64,000 nt of DNA, from NCBI RefSeq assembly GCF_000226115.1, contig NC_016462.1, positions 124,001 to 188,000 on the forward strand. The letters run 5' to 3'. Below are positions 11,688 to 23,900 of this stretch, piece after piece. Source of the stretch: Thermothielavioides terrestris NRRL 8126 (taxonomy: Eukaryota > Ascomycota > Sordariomycetes > Sordariales > Chaetomiaceae). A program made the position numbers and the translations under genes. Under the pieces are notes generated by a model. It was given only the letters and a program-made list of their open reading frames with translations, searched no databases and was not told where the DNA came from. Positions within the stretch are counted from its first letter, which is position 1; each line of letters begins with the position of its first letter.

Positions 11688-12535
11688 TAATTTCTTCTAA
11701 TAGTATAAGGAACTATACTTTGGCTTTACACCTTTTATAGTCTAGTATTACCTAGCTATAGCTAAGTAGTACTATTGCTCTATCGCTATTTCCCTTTAAT
11801 AGTACCTTAGCTATTTAAAGTATATAGTTTAAACCTACTAAGTTAAACGGCCCTAGCTACTAGGTACTACTACTCTATATTGCCTAGATATAGTCAATTG
11901 TACTATCTTTATTACTTTACTATACCTAGGTAGGTATACTATAAGGTATATAAAGCTTAAGCTCCTATTCTACTATAATCTAGAGTAATACATTTACTAA
12001 TTAGAAGGTCCTATTATATTTATCCTATATTAAGTAATATATATTGAAGTCTTCTACTAGTACATTGTACCCCTTTAGCTTCTATTCTACAAAGGTATAG
12101 AGCGACGATCTCTATCTTAGCTCCTAGTTAGGCGAGTAGATCAACTAGATAGTAAAGGGCTTAGCCTCCTCCTTCTCAAACGTTATCGCTACCTAGTCTT
12201 CCCTAGCCTCTATAGACTACGTAGTATAGTCGATACGCTTACTTATATATAGCGCTACTCTCCTAGCGCTATATATCATCTTGTATCTCCTACCTCGCCT
12301 ATAGGGCAGGGCTAGTAGAGTTGTATTTTGCCTAACTGGCAGCTCCTATATCGCCACTAGGTCGAACTCCTCCTTCCCTTCTAACGCCTAATTGAGGCGC
12401 TGCTAGCTACTATTGGTGTTCTAGTAGAGCACTCGCAATGTTATAGCTACGTAGCTAGTACTGATCTAGGGCCCTCAGTTATATCTATGTTAAGCTGCGG
12501 AGCTAGCTCTGCACTTGCACCTCGCGAGAGCGCTA
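11684..12535 (-). mobile_element. Minus-strand LINE segment covering the endonuclease
   Basis: This segment matches 24040-24890, 48815-49660 and 56860-57720 in the other minus copies. On the minus strand the endonuclease motif reads EDFNI at about 12060-12045 (GDFN in the family, with Gly changed to Glu by RIP). It lacks both the 3' half and the 5' leader. At its left it abuts the tail of a plus LINE, at its right a 76 bp scrap of plus LINE. No duplication could be recognised, so the junctions may be recombinational. Confidence 0.75.
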
Positions 12536-12611
12536 ATAATATATATATAAAAGTAGTGTCAAGGCTAAAAAGAAGGCACTATATATATTATAGCTAGAGT
12601 GTTAGCACTAG
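12536..12611 (+). mobile_element. 76 bp scrap of LINE post-RT region
   Basis: The stretch TATATAAAAGTAGTGTC and what follows lines up with the segment after the RT in plus copies (10530-10600 and 51300-51375). It is wedged between a minus-strand LINE segment and the 5' end of a plus LINE, and is probably the host sequence into which the plus LINE at 12612 inserted. Confidence 0.6.
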
Positions 12612-13445
12612 CTTAGAAACGCCAACTGCGAAGGAACTGTTGCACTAAAATCGAATCTAACAACGCAAGTGTGTTCAGTATACCTAGTTACCCCTATCTA
12701 CGATGTTGCAAAGAGGGCGTAGCGATTGTGCAAGCCGTAGTAGTAGCTACGTTGGCTAAGTAAAAAAACTCTATAAGCTACAACACTGCTACTAACGTAT
12801 ATAAGCACCCTAACTAACGCGATAGGAGACTTATGCTCCCTCCTATAGGAGCTATAAACGATTGAAATATATATAACGAGGGTGCTAGCGACAAGAAATC
12901 GAGGCTACTATAGGAGTTCTACGCCTTAATAGCACCGGAGATATAGCTATGTATATAGGCCACTATATATATATACTTCTATAAAGTGTTTTATAAAGAG
13001 CTATACTACCTTTGTAATATATATAAGCTATATAGGAGTGTCGACTATATAAAAGAGGAGGTTATATAGCTAAGGAATATAGTTAGATAGAAGCTAGGCG
13101 CTAGTAGTATATTAGCGAGGACCTAGGCCTAGATAGCTAGTCAAGGAGTTACCGTTAAGGAAGCGCCCTAGCTACTTAAAAGCTATATATAGTGTATATT
13201 GAAGAAGCTTTTCTAGAAGCTTATAGTCGACCTTAGAGAGGCGCTAGCGGATATAGCTAATAGAAGTATAAGCGATATAGTTTAAGTAGTTAATATAGCT
13301 ATAGCTATTATAAACGTAATATTAGATAGTAACGGAAATAGTATAATTATAATATAGAAGCTACTAAAGAGTAGTAATATTATTATTATATTTAAAGAGG
13401 ATTACTAAGGATAGTTCGCTAACGAAGATAATAAAGTATAGGTTA
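12612..13445 (+). mobile_element. Plus-strand LINE P1, segment 1: 5' leader and ORF1 start
   Basis: The 5' end resembles the leader at 36820 and 60531 (AACTGCGAAGGAACTGTTG), followed by the CTCCTATAGGAG palindrome at about 12840 and a degraded ORF1. It is split by the gypsy at 13446-20766 and resumes at 20772. The last five bases GGTTA are one half of the gypsy target-site duplication. Confidence 0.85.
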
Positions 13446-13834
13446 TGTTATAGCAAGGCAAAACAAGTGCTAGATAACTCGTAGCTAAATTGATCTTCGA
13501 TTGACGAAGACTTTAAGTCTAAGGAGAGAGAGGAAAACTATCAATATATAGGTGGAAAACTGTGCTTAAATACCTTAGGTAGTGCATATAGACAATTTAC
13601 AGTAGGGCTATAATTTACAGTAGGGCTACAAAGTCTATACGCTACGGGGTAAGATATAGTTCACCTTATTAGTGCGTTTTTCCTTATTAGCAAGTTAACC
13701 CCTCCTTTTTAATTTAGAAGTCGACTCGAATCCTATAAATCTACTAACTTAGGAAGTTACATAGGTATATAATTATATAACAGGTCTATATATAAATTAT
13801 ATAACAGTAGTTAGTGTACTATACCGTTATATCA
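13446..13834 (-). repeat. 3' LTR of gypsy element
   Basis: 389 bp, homologous to 20381-20766 and to 31804-32173. It contains a short direct duplication (ATTTACAGTAGGGCTA near 13595-13632) that is present, more mutated, in the other LTR of this element but reduced to one copy in the 31804 LTR. The outer end keeps CA on the minus strand (TG on plus at 13446). Confidence 0.9.
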
Positions 13835-13845
13835 CCCCTCCCTCG
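13835..13845 (-). other. Polypurine tract beside 3' LTR
   Basis: The minus strand reads CGAGGGAGGGG immediately before the 3' LTR, the expected place and composition for the plus-strand primer of an LTR retrotransposon. It has escaped RIP because it holds no CpA. Confidence 0.75.
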
Positions 13846-14369
13846 AAAAAATATTGTACCTATATAACGGATATATTATAGTCCTTCGCTAGCTGTTAGG
13901 AATTAGAAGAATTAGCTTATAAGCCTATTTTTTACAAAGTTTATATAATTGAGTTTTATAGGACTTAGAAATCTGTCCTATAGCCTACTAGGCTATATAA
14001 GTTGCTATATCTAGGCCAATAGGTATATAAGAGAGCTAGGATAAAATATTATCCTATAACCTTATAGTAGGTTTATATATATATATATAACGTCTCCTAG
14101 ATTAAGTTAGATCGTATTATCCTTTAGGTACTAGCAGGTTATTATCTAGGTATTCGTTATCAAAGTAATCCTCTTTATAAGCCTTTAGCTATTATAGTAA
14201 CTATTATAGTAGTCTAGCTATATAGGGGAATACTTTATAGAATTCCTAGAGGCGGTATAGTATATTCTTGAAATTAGTAGCATTGTACTATTTAGGATCC
14301 TCGCTCTAACTGATCTATTTAATATAGTACTAGAGTTTCCCTTTAAATATTTAAAAGGTAAAAATCTTT

Positions 14370-17300
14370 TTGACTTACTATTCTAATTCGCTATTTACCT
14401 TAATTAGTGGCTTAGGCTAGGGTTCCTAGCCTAGTAATAGGTCATTTAGTGCCCTTTAGAGTCGATCTAAGGTAAACATTAGATATATTTTCTAAGTCTT
14501 AGATAGCTTTAGCTTATAAAAATAACCCTTCTTAGTAATAATTAGAAAAGACTTAGCAATAAGGTAATCGAGCTTATTATTTAGTTGGTTCATCTATTAG
14601 TAGCCCTTTATAATATAGACCTCCTAGCTAACTTTAAACTCTTCTAGTTACTAATATTTATTTATTTACTATTTTTAAGCTTCTTAGGCTTTCTATATAC
14701 TTTCTTTAGTAAATTAGACAATAGAATTAATTCTAGAGAACATTTCTTAGGCTTTAATATAATTAAGTTTATCTCTAGCGCTATTAAATTCTTAAATATA
14801 CTCCTACTAATTGTAAATTATCTAAAGAAGTATACTAGTCTTAACCTTAAATAGAGCAAAGCTAATAGATAAATAGAGTAAAATAGCTTAAATAAAATCT
14901 ATTATAGGTAGTAATTTTAATCAATTGTCTTAAAAATAGTTAATAAATAGGTATAGACGCTAGTCGAGATATTAATTTATAATTTTAGTCTATCTATCTA
15001 TCTAAGGGTACTTTAAAGAAGAGAGGTATAGGTTAATTCTAAAGATCTTATAAAACTTGTCCTAGAATATTAAAATAAACTAAGAGCCTTAGTCCAAAGT
15101 GATTAATTCTAAAGCTCTATAAATATATTAAATATATTAATAGTAGAGTTGTACTATCTCTTTAGTAGTAGTAGTCTTATAATAGGGGAGTAAGTAACTA
15201 CGTTTTTTTAAGTAGTCTACTATAATAAAGACTTAGTTATAGCCCAACTTGTCTTAAAGTATTATATAGAAGTCTATAATAACGTATTACTAAGGTCTTA
15301 TAAGGACTTCTAAAGGCTTAAAGAGGCCTAGTAGTTTATCGCAAGATATATAAGAACGTTGATAGGTCTAGCAATTCTAAATAAACCTATTGATATCTCC
15401 TATTTACTTTAGCTAGAAGTATTGCCTCTAGACCAACTCTTATATTTTATTCCTACCTAGGTAGGCTATAGAGATCTAGTTATAGATCTTAGCTAATAGG
15501 TAGGTCTATAAATAACTATCTAATAGAACCATTAGCCTTTCTCCCTTTAGTAGAAGATTACTATTGCTTAGGGTCTAGTTAATATTATTCTAGTAAACGA
15601 GCTTCTAGAAGCTCTCTAGAGCCTTACTCTCCTAGTTCGTTTTAAGAATAGTATCTATTAGTTTATATCCTTTAAGTCGTTGTAGGTAAAATAGCTTAGA
15701 TTTATCGACTTTAATTTAATAGATTATATACTATAAGTTGTATTTAGTAGGCTTCTTAAGTAGTAACTTTAGTTCCTCTAAGATCTATAGGTCTAGCTTA
15801 CTCTTAGAGAGGATTATCTAGGTATAATAGGCCTCTTAGACTTCTTTCTAGGTAGTAAGCTCTTTAATCTTATAGGACAGGGCATTGGCAACGATATTCT
15901 ACCTACTAGGTTAGTAGATGATTTAAAAGTCTAGAGTAAAGAGGAGCTTAGCCTATCTAGCTTATTATATATTAAGTAGCCTCTTCTATATAAAGTATTG
16001 TAATATATAATAGTTAAATAAGATGTTAAACTACTACTAGAGGCTAAATAGTATTAGATACTATTCTTTGACGATATATATAATAGTAAGGAGTTCTTTA
16101 TTATAGATAGGGTAATTACTTTCTAATCTAGATATCGTTTTTAAAAAGAATATAATAAAGTACCAACTATTGTTATATTTCTATTAGAAGACACTAGCTA
16201 CGACTCTGCTAAATATATCGACTTCGATTTAGCTCTCTCTAGTAGGGTCGTAGTACTTAAAGAGTAGGGTATTAGTTATTCGCCTCTTAAGTTCTTAGAA
16301 GGCTTCTTTATATTTTTTAGTCTACTTAAATAGTTTGCCTTTAACGGTTAAGCGCTATAAAAGTCGTATAATCCTTCTATACTTATAGATAAATTAGTAG
16401 TAAAAGTTATAGAATCTAAAGAAGGCTTATACTCTTTATATAGTAGTAGATTAGTCCTAAAAAACTACTGTTTCGATTTTCTTTAAGTCTATTTAAACGC
16501 CTTTAGTATTAACGATAAACCTAAAGAACTTAGTCTCAATAGAATAGAATTCGTATTTCTTAATATCTACCTAGAGACCTACTTTATATAGCTTCTAGAG
16601 AACAAGTTGTATATATTTACAGTGTTCTTCCTTATTCTAAAAGTAGATAATTAGGTTATCGATATAGGCAGTTATAAATACGTCGAGGTACTTAAAGAAC
16701 TAGGAATTAACAAATTACTAAAAAGTAGTAGGTCTATTATAGAGGCTAAATAGTAGAACTTTATAGTAGAATTAGCTATAGCGAGTTTTGAAGGTTATTA
16801 GATCTTTGCTTCTAGGGGTAAATCGGATCTAGTAGAAGGCTTACTAAATATTAATCTTAGTAAAGATTTTAATATTTCCTAGTTATTATAAAGTTTCGTT
16901 AATATAGGGTAGTAAGTAATAGTCCTTAATAGTAACCTTATTCAAAGCTTAGTAGTCAACGTAGAACCTTTAGGTCTTATTTCCTTTAATAGTAAAAAGT
17001 ATAAAAGAGCTATATAAAGCAATACTTAGCTTAATAAAACCTTTCTATAGGTTTTTAACTAGGTACTTTTTTATAGTTTCTAGCTAGTTAAAGGTATAGG
17101 AGTATAAAGGGCTTATTTACTAGGGTAGTAGTCTAGTAAATTTAATCTTATAGTTATATTTATACTTTAGAGGCATTTTATTAGATTCTTTCTTTAAAAA
17201 TATATTAGTAAATTTAGTAAAGTAAAGGTACTTTATAATCGCTTTCTCGACTTAGGTTTAAAACCTCTTTATCCTTATCGTTAGAAAGTTTATTAATCTT

Positions 17301-18310
17301 CTTAGCTTTAATAGCTTAGTCGATCTAAGCAATTATAATAAATCCTAGTATAGAATTTCCTTATTAGTTTCCTTTAAAGAACATTTTATTAAAGGCTATA
17401 GTAGAGATAACTATAGCTTTGACTAAGTCCTTAAGAATCTATAGTCGCTTACCCTCTTTTACCTAGGAAATAGCCTATTCCTCCTCTTCTTTAGGTGTTA
17501 TAGGTCGAATATAGGTTTTTAAAGGAATAAATTCCTCGCCTCTCAATGCTTAGTCTATCTTCTAGAGGCTATTGTCCTATATACCTTTAAACAATACCTT
17601 CTAAAGGGGTTTTTTAAAGGGTTTAGTAAACTTACGCCTATTAGTATATATTTTAGAGACTTTAAATTATACTAATTAGTATAATCCTAGGCTTACTTTA
17701 GGTTATACTAATCAATATATTCCTAGATCTTTAGTAGGCTATACTAATTAATAGAATTTATTAAATATAGGTTTAGAAAGTAACTCTCTATACTTTAGTA
17801 TTTATAGCTACTACTAAGCCTTCTAACGCTAGTCTTAACGCTCTATCGCTTAGTCTCTCCGCTTAGCGTCCTTCTAATATTTAGGATTTAGTGCCTTAGG
17901 AACAAAGGAGTTATAAAGAATCTCGAGGATATAACTCTATTCTAGATTATATAGTTTATCTTTAAGCTAGATTAATCGATATTAGCGAATATCTAATAGA
18001 ATATTATAGTAAATAAGCTACTATTAGCCTAGTAATAGCTAATACTCCTTCTTTATATTAAGAGCTAGAAATAGGGTATCCTTTTATATTCTTCTATCGA
18101 TTTAGAGGTTAAATCTTAGAATTAAGTCGATAGGGTTTATAGATTAGCCTTAAAAGTCCTTTATAGAGATTAGAGTCTTAAGTAGTATCCCTTTAATACT
18201 AAGTTTCTTAGCGATTTACTTTATATAAATTTAATTAAAGAAGATATAACTATTTGCTCTAGAGTTAACAAATATAGTAATAATAATACTAGTTCTATTA
18301 ATAGCTAATA
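14370..18310 (-). pseudogene. pol: Gypsy pol: protease, RT, RNase H, integrase, chromodomain-like end
   Basis: Protease: an N-S-R-A reading near 18275-18255 corresponds to the D-S-G-A active site. RT: FFKYLDVFITAYIDNLI at about 16705-16650 holds the Y-x-D-D box as YIDN, matching YINN in the plus-strand relative. The minus strand near 17040-16950 gives the FV(K)KG..RFCIDYR-like block. Integrase: the minus strand near 15290-15200 reads a DFY...KDKLGYN*VFIIVDYLKK segment, the first part of the D,D,E core. Near 14520-14380 a *KIYLMFTLDRL segment and a following ELE**VKKI match the end of fungal gypsy polyproteins before and into a chromodomain. Stops are TAG/TAA at former Gln/Trp positions; the enzyme is dead. 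Confidence 0.85.
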
Positions 18311-18479
18311 TATAGAGGAAAAAGAAGCTTCGATTACCTATAAGCTACTAAAGGTCTACTTAGATAATCGCTAACCTAATATCTAGCTTTAAGCTAGAAT
18401 CTACTTTCCTTAGGGCTTTTAGTTTTCTAATTCAATAGTCTTAATCTTATTTTCTTTAACTAAGTTCGTTATCTTCTCT

Positions 18480-20100
18480 AGGTCTACCTCTATCTTCTTA
18501 ATTATAGCTATAATACATTTTAGGTACTACGTCTTTATATAACTAGTCTCCTAGTTATAGAAGTATTTACCTTCTTCTTTTAGGGCATTGTACTCCTTTT
18601 AAAAGAGCTTAGAAAATCCTAATTTAGCCTTTCCCTTATTAGAACTATCTAGCTAAAGAGTCTTTTCTTTCTTCTTTATAGAAGCTAATCCTCTATTTAA
18701 TTATCTAGATCCTAATTAGTTAGATTTTCTATCTTTCTAGTCCTTCTTAGCTATTTCTTAAAGTAAATAGAACTAGTAACTAAAGTAGGTAAAGTCGTTA
18801 AAGCTAATATTCAAGTTAACTAAGTCTTTTACTATCTAGAAACGTAGGCTCTAAGAAAGTTAAATATAGAATTCTTCTTTCTATTTGTCCTTAGGTTTCT
18901 TAAACTTAGTAGTAAAGTAAATAAACTTAGTAAAAAACTTATAGTAGGGCGTAGATCTTATCTTTAAAACTATAAAATCGTTCTTTATATAGTGGAGTTT
19001 AATAAGGTTGATATAAAATCTGTCTAAGAAGTTGAACAATTTATTAAGATTAGTAATTAGCTTAGCTATATCTTCCTTATAGTAGGGTATAAAAGCCTCT
19101 ATTGCTTTACTACTAATAAAGGACATTATATATCTAAATTTTGAATCCTCTATCAAGAATAATTTATAGTTCTCTTTAATCTTCTAAAGTATAGCTACCT
19201 TCTAAACTAAATACTTTAGATCTTTACTATCGATAAACTTCTTAGGGTTAGCAATCTTTATAGTTTTTATATAGGTTATAGGTTTAAAAGTCTTTTTAAT
19301 CGTTGAGATTAGATAATTAGGATTATATAACTCTATATATATCTTAGTTTATATTAGTTCAGTTTAGGTCAAGGGTATAGCTTAGCCCTATAGATCGACT
19401 ATATTAGTAATCTTCTTAAAGAGCTCTATCCTCTTATCTTCTAATACTATCTTATTATATAAAAGTACTTTGATTTAGACGTATAAAGTAGAAAGTTCTT
19501 TAAAGTCAAGGATATTACTTTATTCTTATTTAAACTACTAAACTTTTATAAATAATACTACTATCGAATTAGCTAGTATATTATAGGTAACTTATAGAGC
19601 TATAGCCTATCTAATTGCTATATTACACTATATAATAATCGATTAGATCATCTTAATAAGATCGTCGCCTTATAACTAATCGACCTATTTAATACTCAAC
19701 AGCTAGATCTCCTTAGAAGCGATTAGTTCGTTATCCTAAGGGAAATAGGCAATAGCGATATACTTATTTTTAAGCCTTAGATAGTACTTAATTAAATCTA
19801 TTTTCTATTCCTTAGCTAAATACTCGATCTAGCTAATTCAATTAAAAAACTTAGGAATAGGATTTATAAGTTTATATTCCTTAATTAAATTAGTAGTTAT
19901 TTAGGTTTAAAAGCTAAATAGAGTTAAATCACTGATCTTTAATCGAATTTAGGTACCTTGGTTACCTCCTATATTAAATTTATAGAGATCTATTGGATCA
20001 ATCTTCTAGATGTTCTAGCCCTATTCGATAGGCCTAGAAATATAACCTATATTCTCTATTTTATAAACTATTATTGGAATTATACCTCTTTTAAGACTTC
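18480..20100 (-). pseudogene. gag: Gypsy gag with CCHC zinc knuckle
   Basis: The longest surviving open stretch, 19156-18881 on minus, reads capsid-like sequence (KAIEAFIPYYKEDIAKLI, then LFNFLDRFYI) and is matched codon for codon by 33410-33670 in the plus-strand relative. The knuckle lies near 18550-18505, where GKYFYNQETSYIKT corresponds to C-x2-C-x4-H-x4-C with Cys and His changed to Tyr. Upstream sequence to about 20100 is gag-like but broken. In the living element this protein forms the particle and binds its RNA. Confidence 0.75.
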
Positions 20101-20380
20101 TTCTATTAATCGATATAGTTGAATCGCCTTAATAAGGTGATTATACTACTTATCGCTAATCGATTAGAGGTTACTTCGCTATTAGCAACCTATTATACGT
20201 TTAATGGTTTGTCCTTAGTGCTAATTGGTTCCTAGCTAACCTATTGCACTACACTATTGGTAAGTCGAAGGTTCTATTAGAGATTCAAGTTCTCTAGCTA
20301 ACTAAACTAGTCCTATTGGGAAAGACTATATTAGATATTATATCGCCTTTATAGGCCTATAATAGTAAGACTTAAAGTAA

Positions 20381-20766
20381 TATTATAGCAAAGTAAAACA
20401 AGTACTAGATAACTTATAGCTAAATTAATCCTTAATTAACAAAGACTTTAAGTCTAAGGAGAAAGAGAAAAACTATCAATATATAGGTAGAAAACTATAT
20501 TTAAATACCTTAGGTAGTATATATAGATAATTTGCAATAGGGCTACAATTTATAGTAGGGCTATAAAGTCTATACGCTATAGGGTAAGACGCAGTTCGCC
20601 TTATTAGCGCGTTTTTCCTTATCAGCAAGTTAACCCCTCCTTCCTAATCTAGAAGTCGACTCGAATCCTACAAATCCACCAACTTAGGAAGTCACATAGG
20701 TATATAATCATATAACAGGTCTATGCGCAAGTCATATAACGGTGGTTAGCGTGCTATGCCGTCACA
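20381..20766 (-). repeat. 5' LTR of gypsy element
   Basis: 386 bp homologous to 13446-13834. Its outer third (20590-20766) keeps many CA/TG sites, so it is clearly less mutated than the 3' LTR: compare TGCGCAAGTCATATAACGG here with TATATAAATTATATAACAG there. Confidence 0.9.
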
Positions 20767-20771
20767 GGTCA

Positions 20772-20980
20772 CTACTACGTTTAGAGCAACTATAGTACTT
20801 AAACGCTATACCTTTACTAGCTAAGGGGATTAGGCTATTAGTTCTAGCGAAATATAAAGGTAGCTCCGACCACCTAGCTATAGACCTAGCAAAGGAGAAT
20901 AAGGTTTAGATCGTTTAAGCAAGGCTATATATACTATATAAGAGCGCTAAAGGCGAATAGAGGCTATAGACGATATATAT
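20772..20980 (+). mobile_element. LINE P1, segment 2 (ORF1)
   Basis: Continues ORF1 of P1 directly after the gypsy; it lines up with 37845-38050 and 61385-61590. Its last 13 bases (AGACGATATATAT, 20968-20980) are repeated at 26575-26587 and form the duplication around the minus LINE. Confidence 0.85.
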
Positions 20981-23900
20981 TATTATTATTATTATTATTA
21001 ATCTTATACTAAAGAGGCTCTTAGCGCCCTGCCACTAAGGGCAAGTAGTCTCTCCACCTCTATCTATACCACTTATATATAGCGCCTATACTACGTTCCT
21101 ACTACGTAGGGCGGGCCTCTTTAATTTCCTTTCTCCAACTCGCTAGAACTTACTTTTCTAGCTTAGTAACGACAAAGATATAGCGGCCTATATAGCTTAT
21201 TGCGTACTACTTACTTACACGATATGCCCTTAGTGTAAGCGCCTTAGTCGCTAAGGGCATAGTATACGCTAGGGGAGCGGCTAGAGGCCGACCTTCCTAC
21301 GCCTCTTCTTCTTTCTACGCCTCCTATTTACGCTATCTCCCTCAGGGCTATCTACAAGGGGCTCCTCTACTATATCGCTCTAGCTACTACGCACTAGCTA
21401 TATACTTATAGAGCGCTTTGCTATTCCTTTATATCCTACTTCGCCTTCGACATTTAGCTTAAGTATAAGCTAGTACTTTTATAAATGCCTAATATATATT
21501 AGCTACCTTATAAACATTTAAGTGCTTCTCCTACTCCTAAGTAGTACAAACCATATATACTAGTCCTAGACTCTAAGCTTTCCTATAGCGACTACTAGAT
21601 CTCTATAGCATATTGTAAGGTAGGCGATAGTCTTAAATGCCTCGCTATAGCAATATAGTGGTATAGGTGTATCTAATACCCCTTTCTAAAATAGGAACTG
21701 TCTTAGGCCAATAGCCCTTATATATATCTATATAAAGAGGGAGCTCTATACCTTATTAAAGCCTTTATATACCTATAATATCTAGGTAAAGGGCTCTAAG
21801 CTATATAAGTTAGCTACTTTCTAATAATATACCCTCTCTAGCCTCTTAGCATCTATATAGTGTATCTACTACTCTCTACGAACTTTCTACTCCTCTATTA
21901 TAACTATATCTATATCAATATAAAGCTAAAGCTCCTAGAGCCTCTATTCGTTGTTGTCGCTACTTTCGCTCTACACTTCTTCTGCTATTACAGAGCAATA
22001 TAAAAGGAGCTACTCTTTAGCCTACGCCTACCTCTAATCTATAGAAGACTCCCCTATAGCTAGCCCTAGCCCTAGGGCATAATATATATAGCGCCTCCTT
22101 TTTAGCCTCGACGCTATCTTTGTATATATATTATATAGAAGCTATATAAGCCTTATCTTCTAGAGCCTTTGTTCGGTATATACTACTTAACAGTTGAAGT
22201 ATAGGTCGATAGGGGGTACCTAGGTCTTACTTTTAAGGTTTTAAACCGATATAGCATTATATACGTTAGCAACTATTTAGAGGTAGCCCAACTATATTGC
22301 GCTAAAGCTATATATAATCCTATATAGGGTCCCTCCAATTAGCGTTAGAGTATACTAAGCTACTACTCTATATAAAAGGACGTTTCTAATGACCTTTATA
22401 TAGATCTCCTAAGCTTAAACGATATATACCTTATATATCTTTGCTATAAGCCTTATAAGGGCAAACTTCTATATAACTATCTTCGCCTCTATCGCTCTCT
22501 TATATATCTTAAAGGAGAGCTTATAGTCTAGCTATACGCCTAGGAACCTTATTGACTCTACTAGGGCAAGCCCTAGCTAGCCCTCGCCTAGGATATTAAC
22601 GACCTCTATATATAGCTATTGTACCCTTATAAAGTAGATAAGCTTGCTCTTCGCTAATTCGAACTATATACCTCGCTCTACTACTTATTTCTTATACTTG
22701 GTAAACCCCCTCTCTAATATATAGTAGTACGCTAGTATATCCTATCTAAATATAAAGAGGTTAGTGTTCTCTATATACCTAACTGTTAGGAGCCTAGTAT
22801 ATACCTCGAGGGCGTAGAACAGAGAGGTAATAAAGAGGATAAATAGCGTTGGCGATAGTAGCAAACCCTATAATGTACCTTACTATAGAGTTGTAGGCTT
22901 CGCTATAACCCTATTAAACTGTAGATATATTATATAATCTTTGAAATAGCTCTTCAAAAGTATAATTAACTTCCTTTTAAAACCTAGCTCCTAAAGTATA
23001 TATAGTAGCTAGATCTAATCGACCTAGTCGAAAATGCCCTTTAAGTCTAGTTATAGTAGCAATATATAAGTGTTATATACTTATATTGTCTTTACTATAT
23101 TAGTCACTACCTAGATTGCTACCTCTATTGACCTATATTGTCGAAAGCCTATTTATATCTCTAGGAGTAGCTTATACACCTTAGCTATATATATTACTTA
23201 GTCTACTATAGCTACTTCGATAATCTTGCCTACTATACTAAGTAGCAATATTAGGTAGTACACCTCTACCTCCTTTAATTACTTTAGAGACTTCCCTAGC
23301 TTCTTAAAAACAACTACCTATATAGTATAGAATCTATATAGAAAGTGCTCTAGCTTGAAGTAAATATATATAATTACTATAAGTACCTCTAATAGTTTTC
23401 TTTCCTTATTATAGGCTTTAAAGAACTTATTAAGAAAGTCTTTGCTAAATGCTTTATTCAATCCTATATAGCTTATAATCTTTATAATCTCGCTATTGCT
23501 AATCTCCTAGTTGATTAATATAGTATTATAGAAAGACCTTTTAAGCTAAGCCTAGTCGAGGATACTATTGTATTATATCTATAGTATAAAGAAGAAACGC
23601 CCTATTAGTGCTTTTACCTTCTAAACGTATATTATAGCGCTCTAGGGCTCGCTAAGCTCTAGCTAAAGCGCTAGTAGCGCTAAAGGTTTAGGGCGTTAAT
23701 AGCTCTAGAGCTGTACCTACCTCTCGATATCCTATATTAGCTTCTACTCCTTCGATACTCTAATGAACGAGTAGCGCTAATATAATGTCTATAATCGACT
23801 AGTATAATATTTAAACCGCTTTACTATCTTATAGTAGTACTTATAGGAGTTTATAATATAGCTTGACCTCTAGGCGTATTTAGCCCTCTTTACTTCCTAT

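Larger units (their letters stand above)
13446..20766 (-). mobile_element. Complete Ty3/gypsy element with two LTRs, minus strand
   Basis: A full 7.3 kb LTR retrotransposon. LTRs lie at 13446-13834 and 20381-20766, with TG...CA ends (one end CA mutated to TA). The flanks are GGTTA (13441-13445) and GGTCA (20767-20771), a 5 bp duplication with one CA-to-TA change. Read right to left: gag with CCHC knuckle, protease, RT, RNase H, integrase and a C-terminal region resembling a chromodomain. It interrupts LINE P1, whose sequence continues seamlessly on both sides. The plus-strand gypsy at 31804 is the same family. Confidence 0.92.

Noticed and set aside
18881..19156. 91-residue open frame on minus as an independent gene
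   Set aside because: It is a surviving piece of gypsy gag with a matching piece in the plus-strand relative at 33410-33670.
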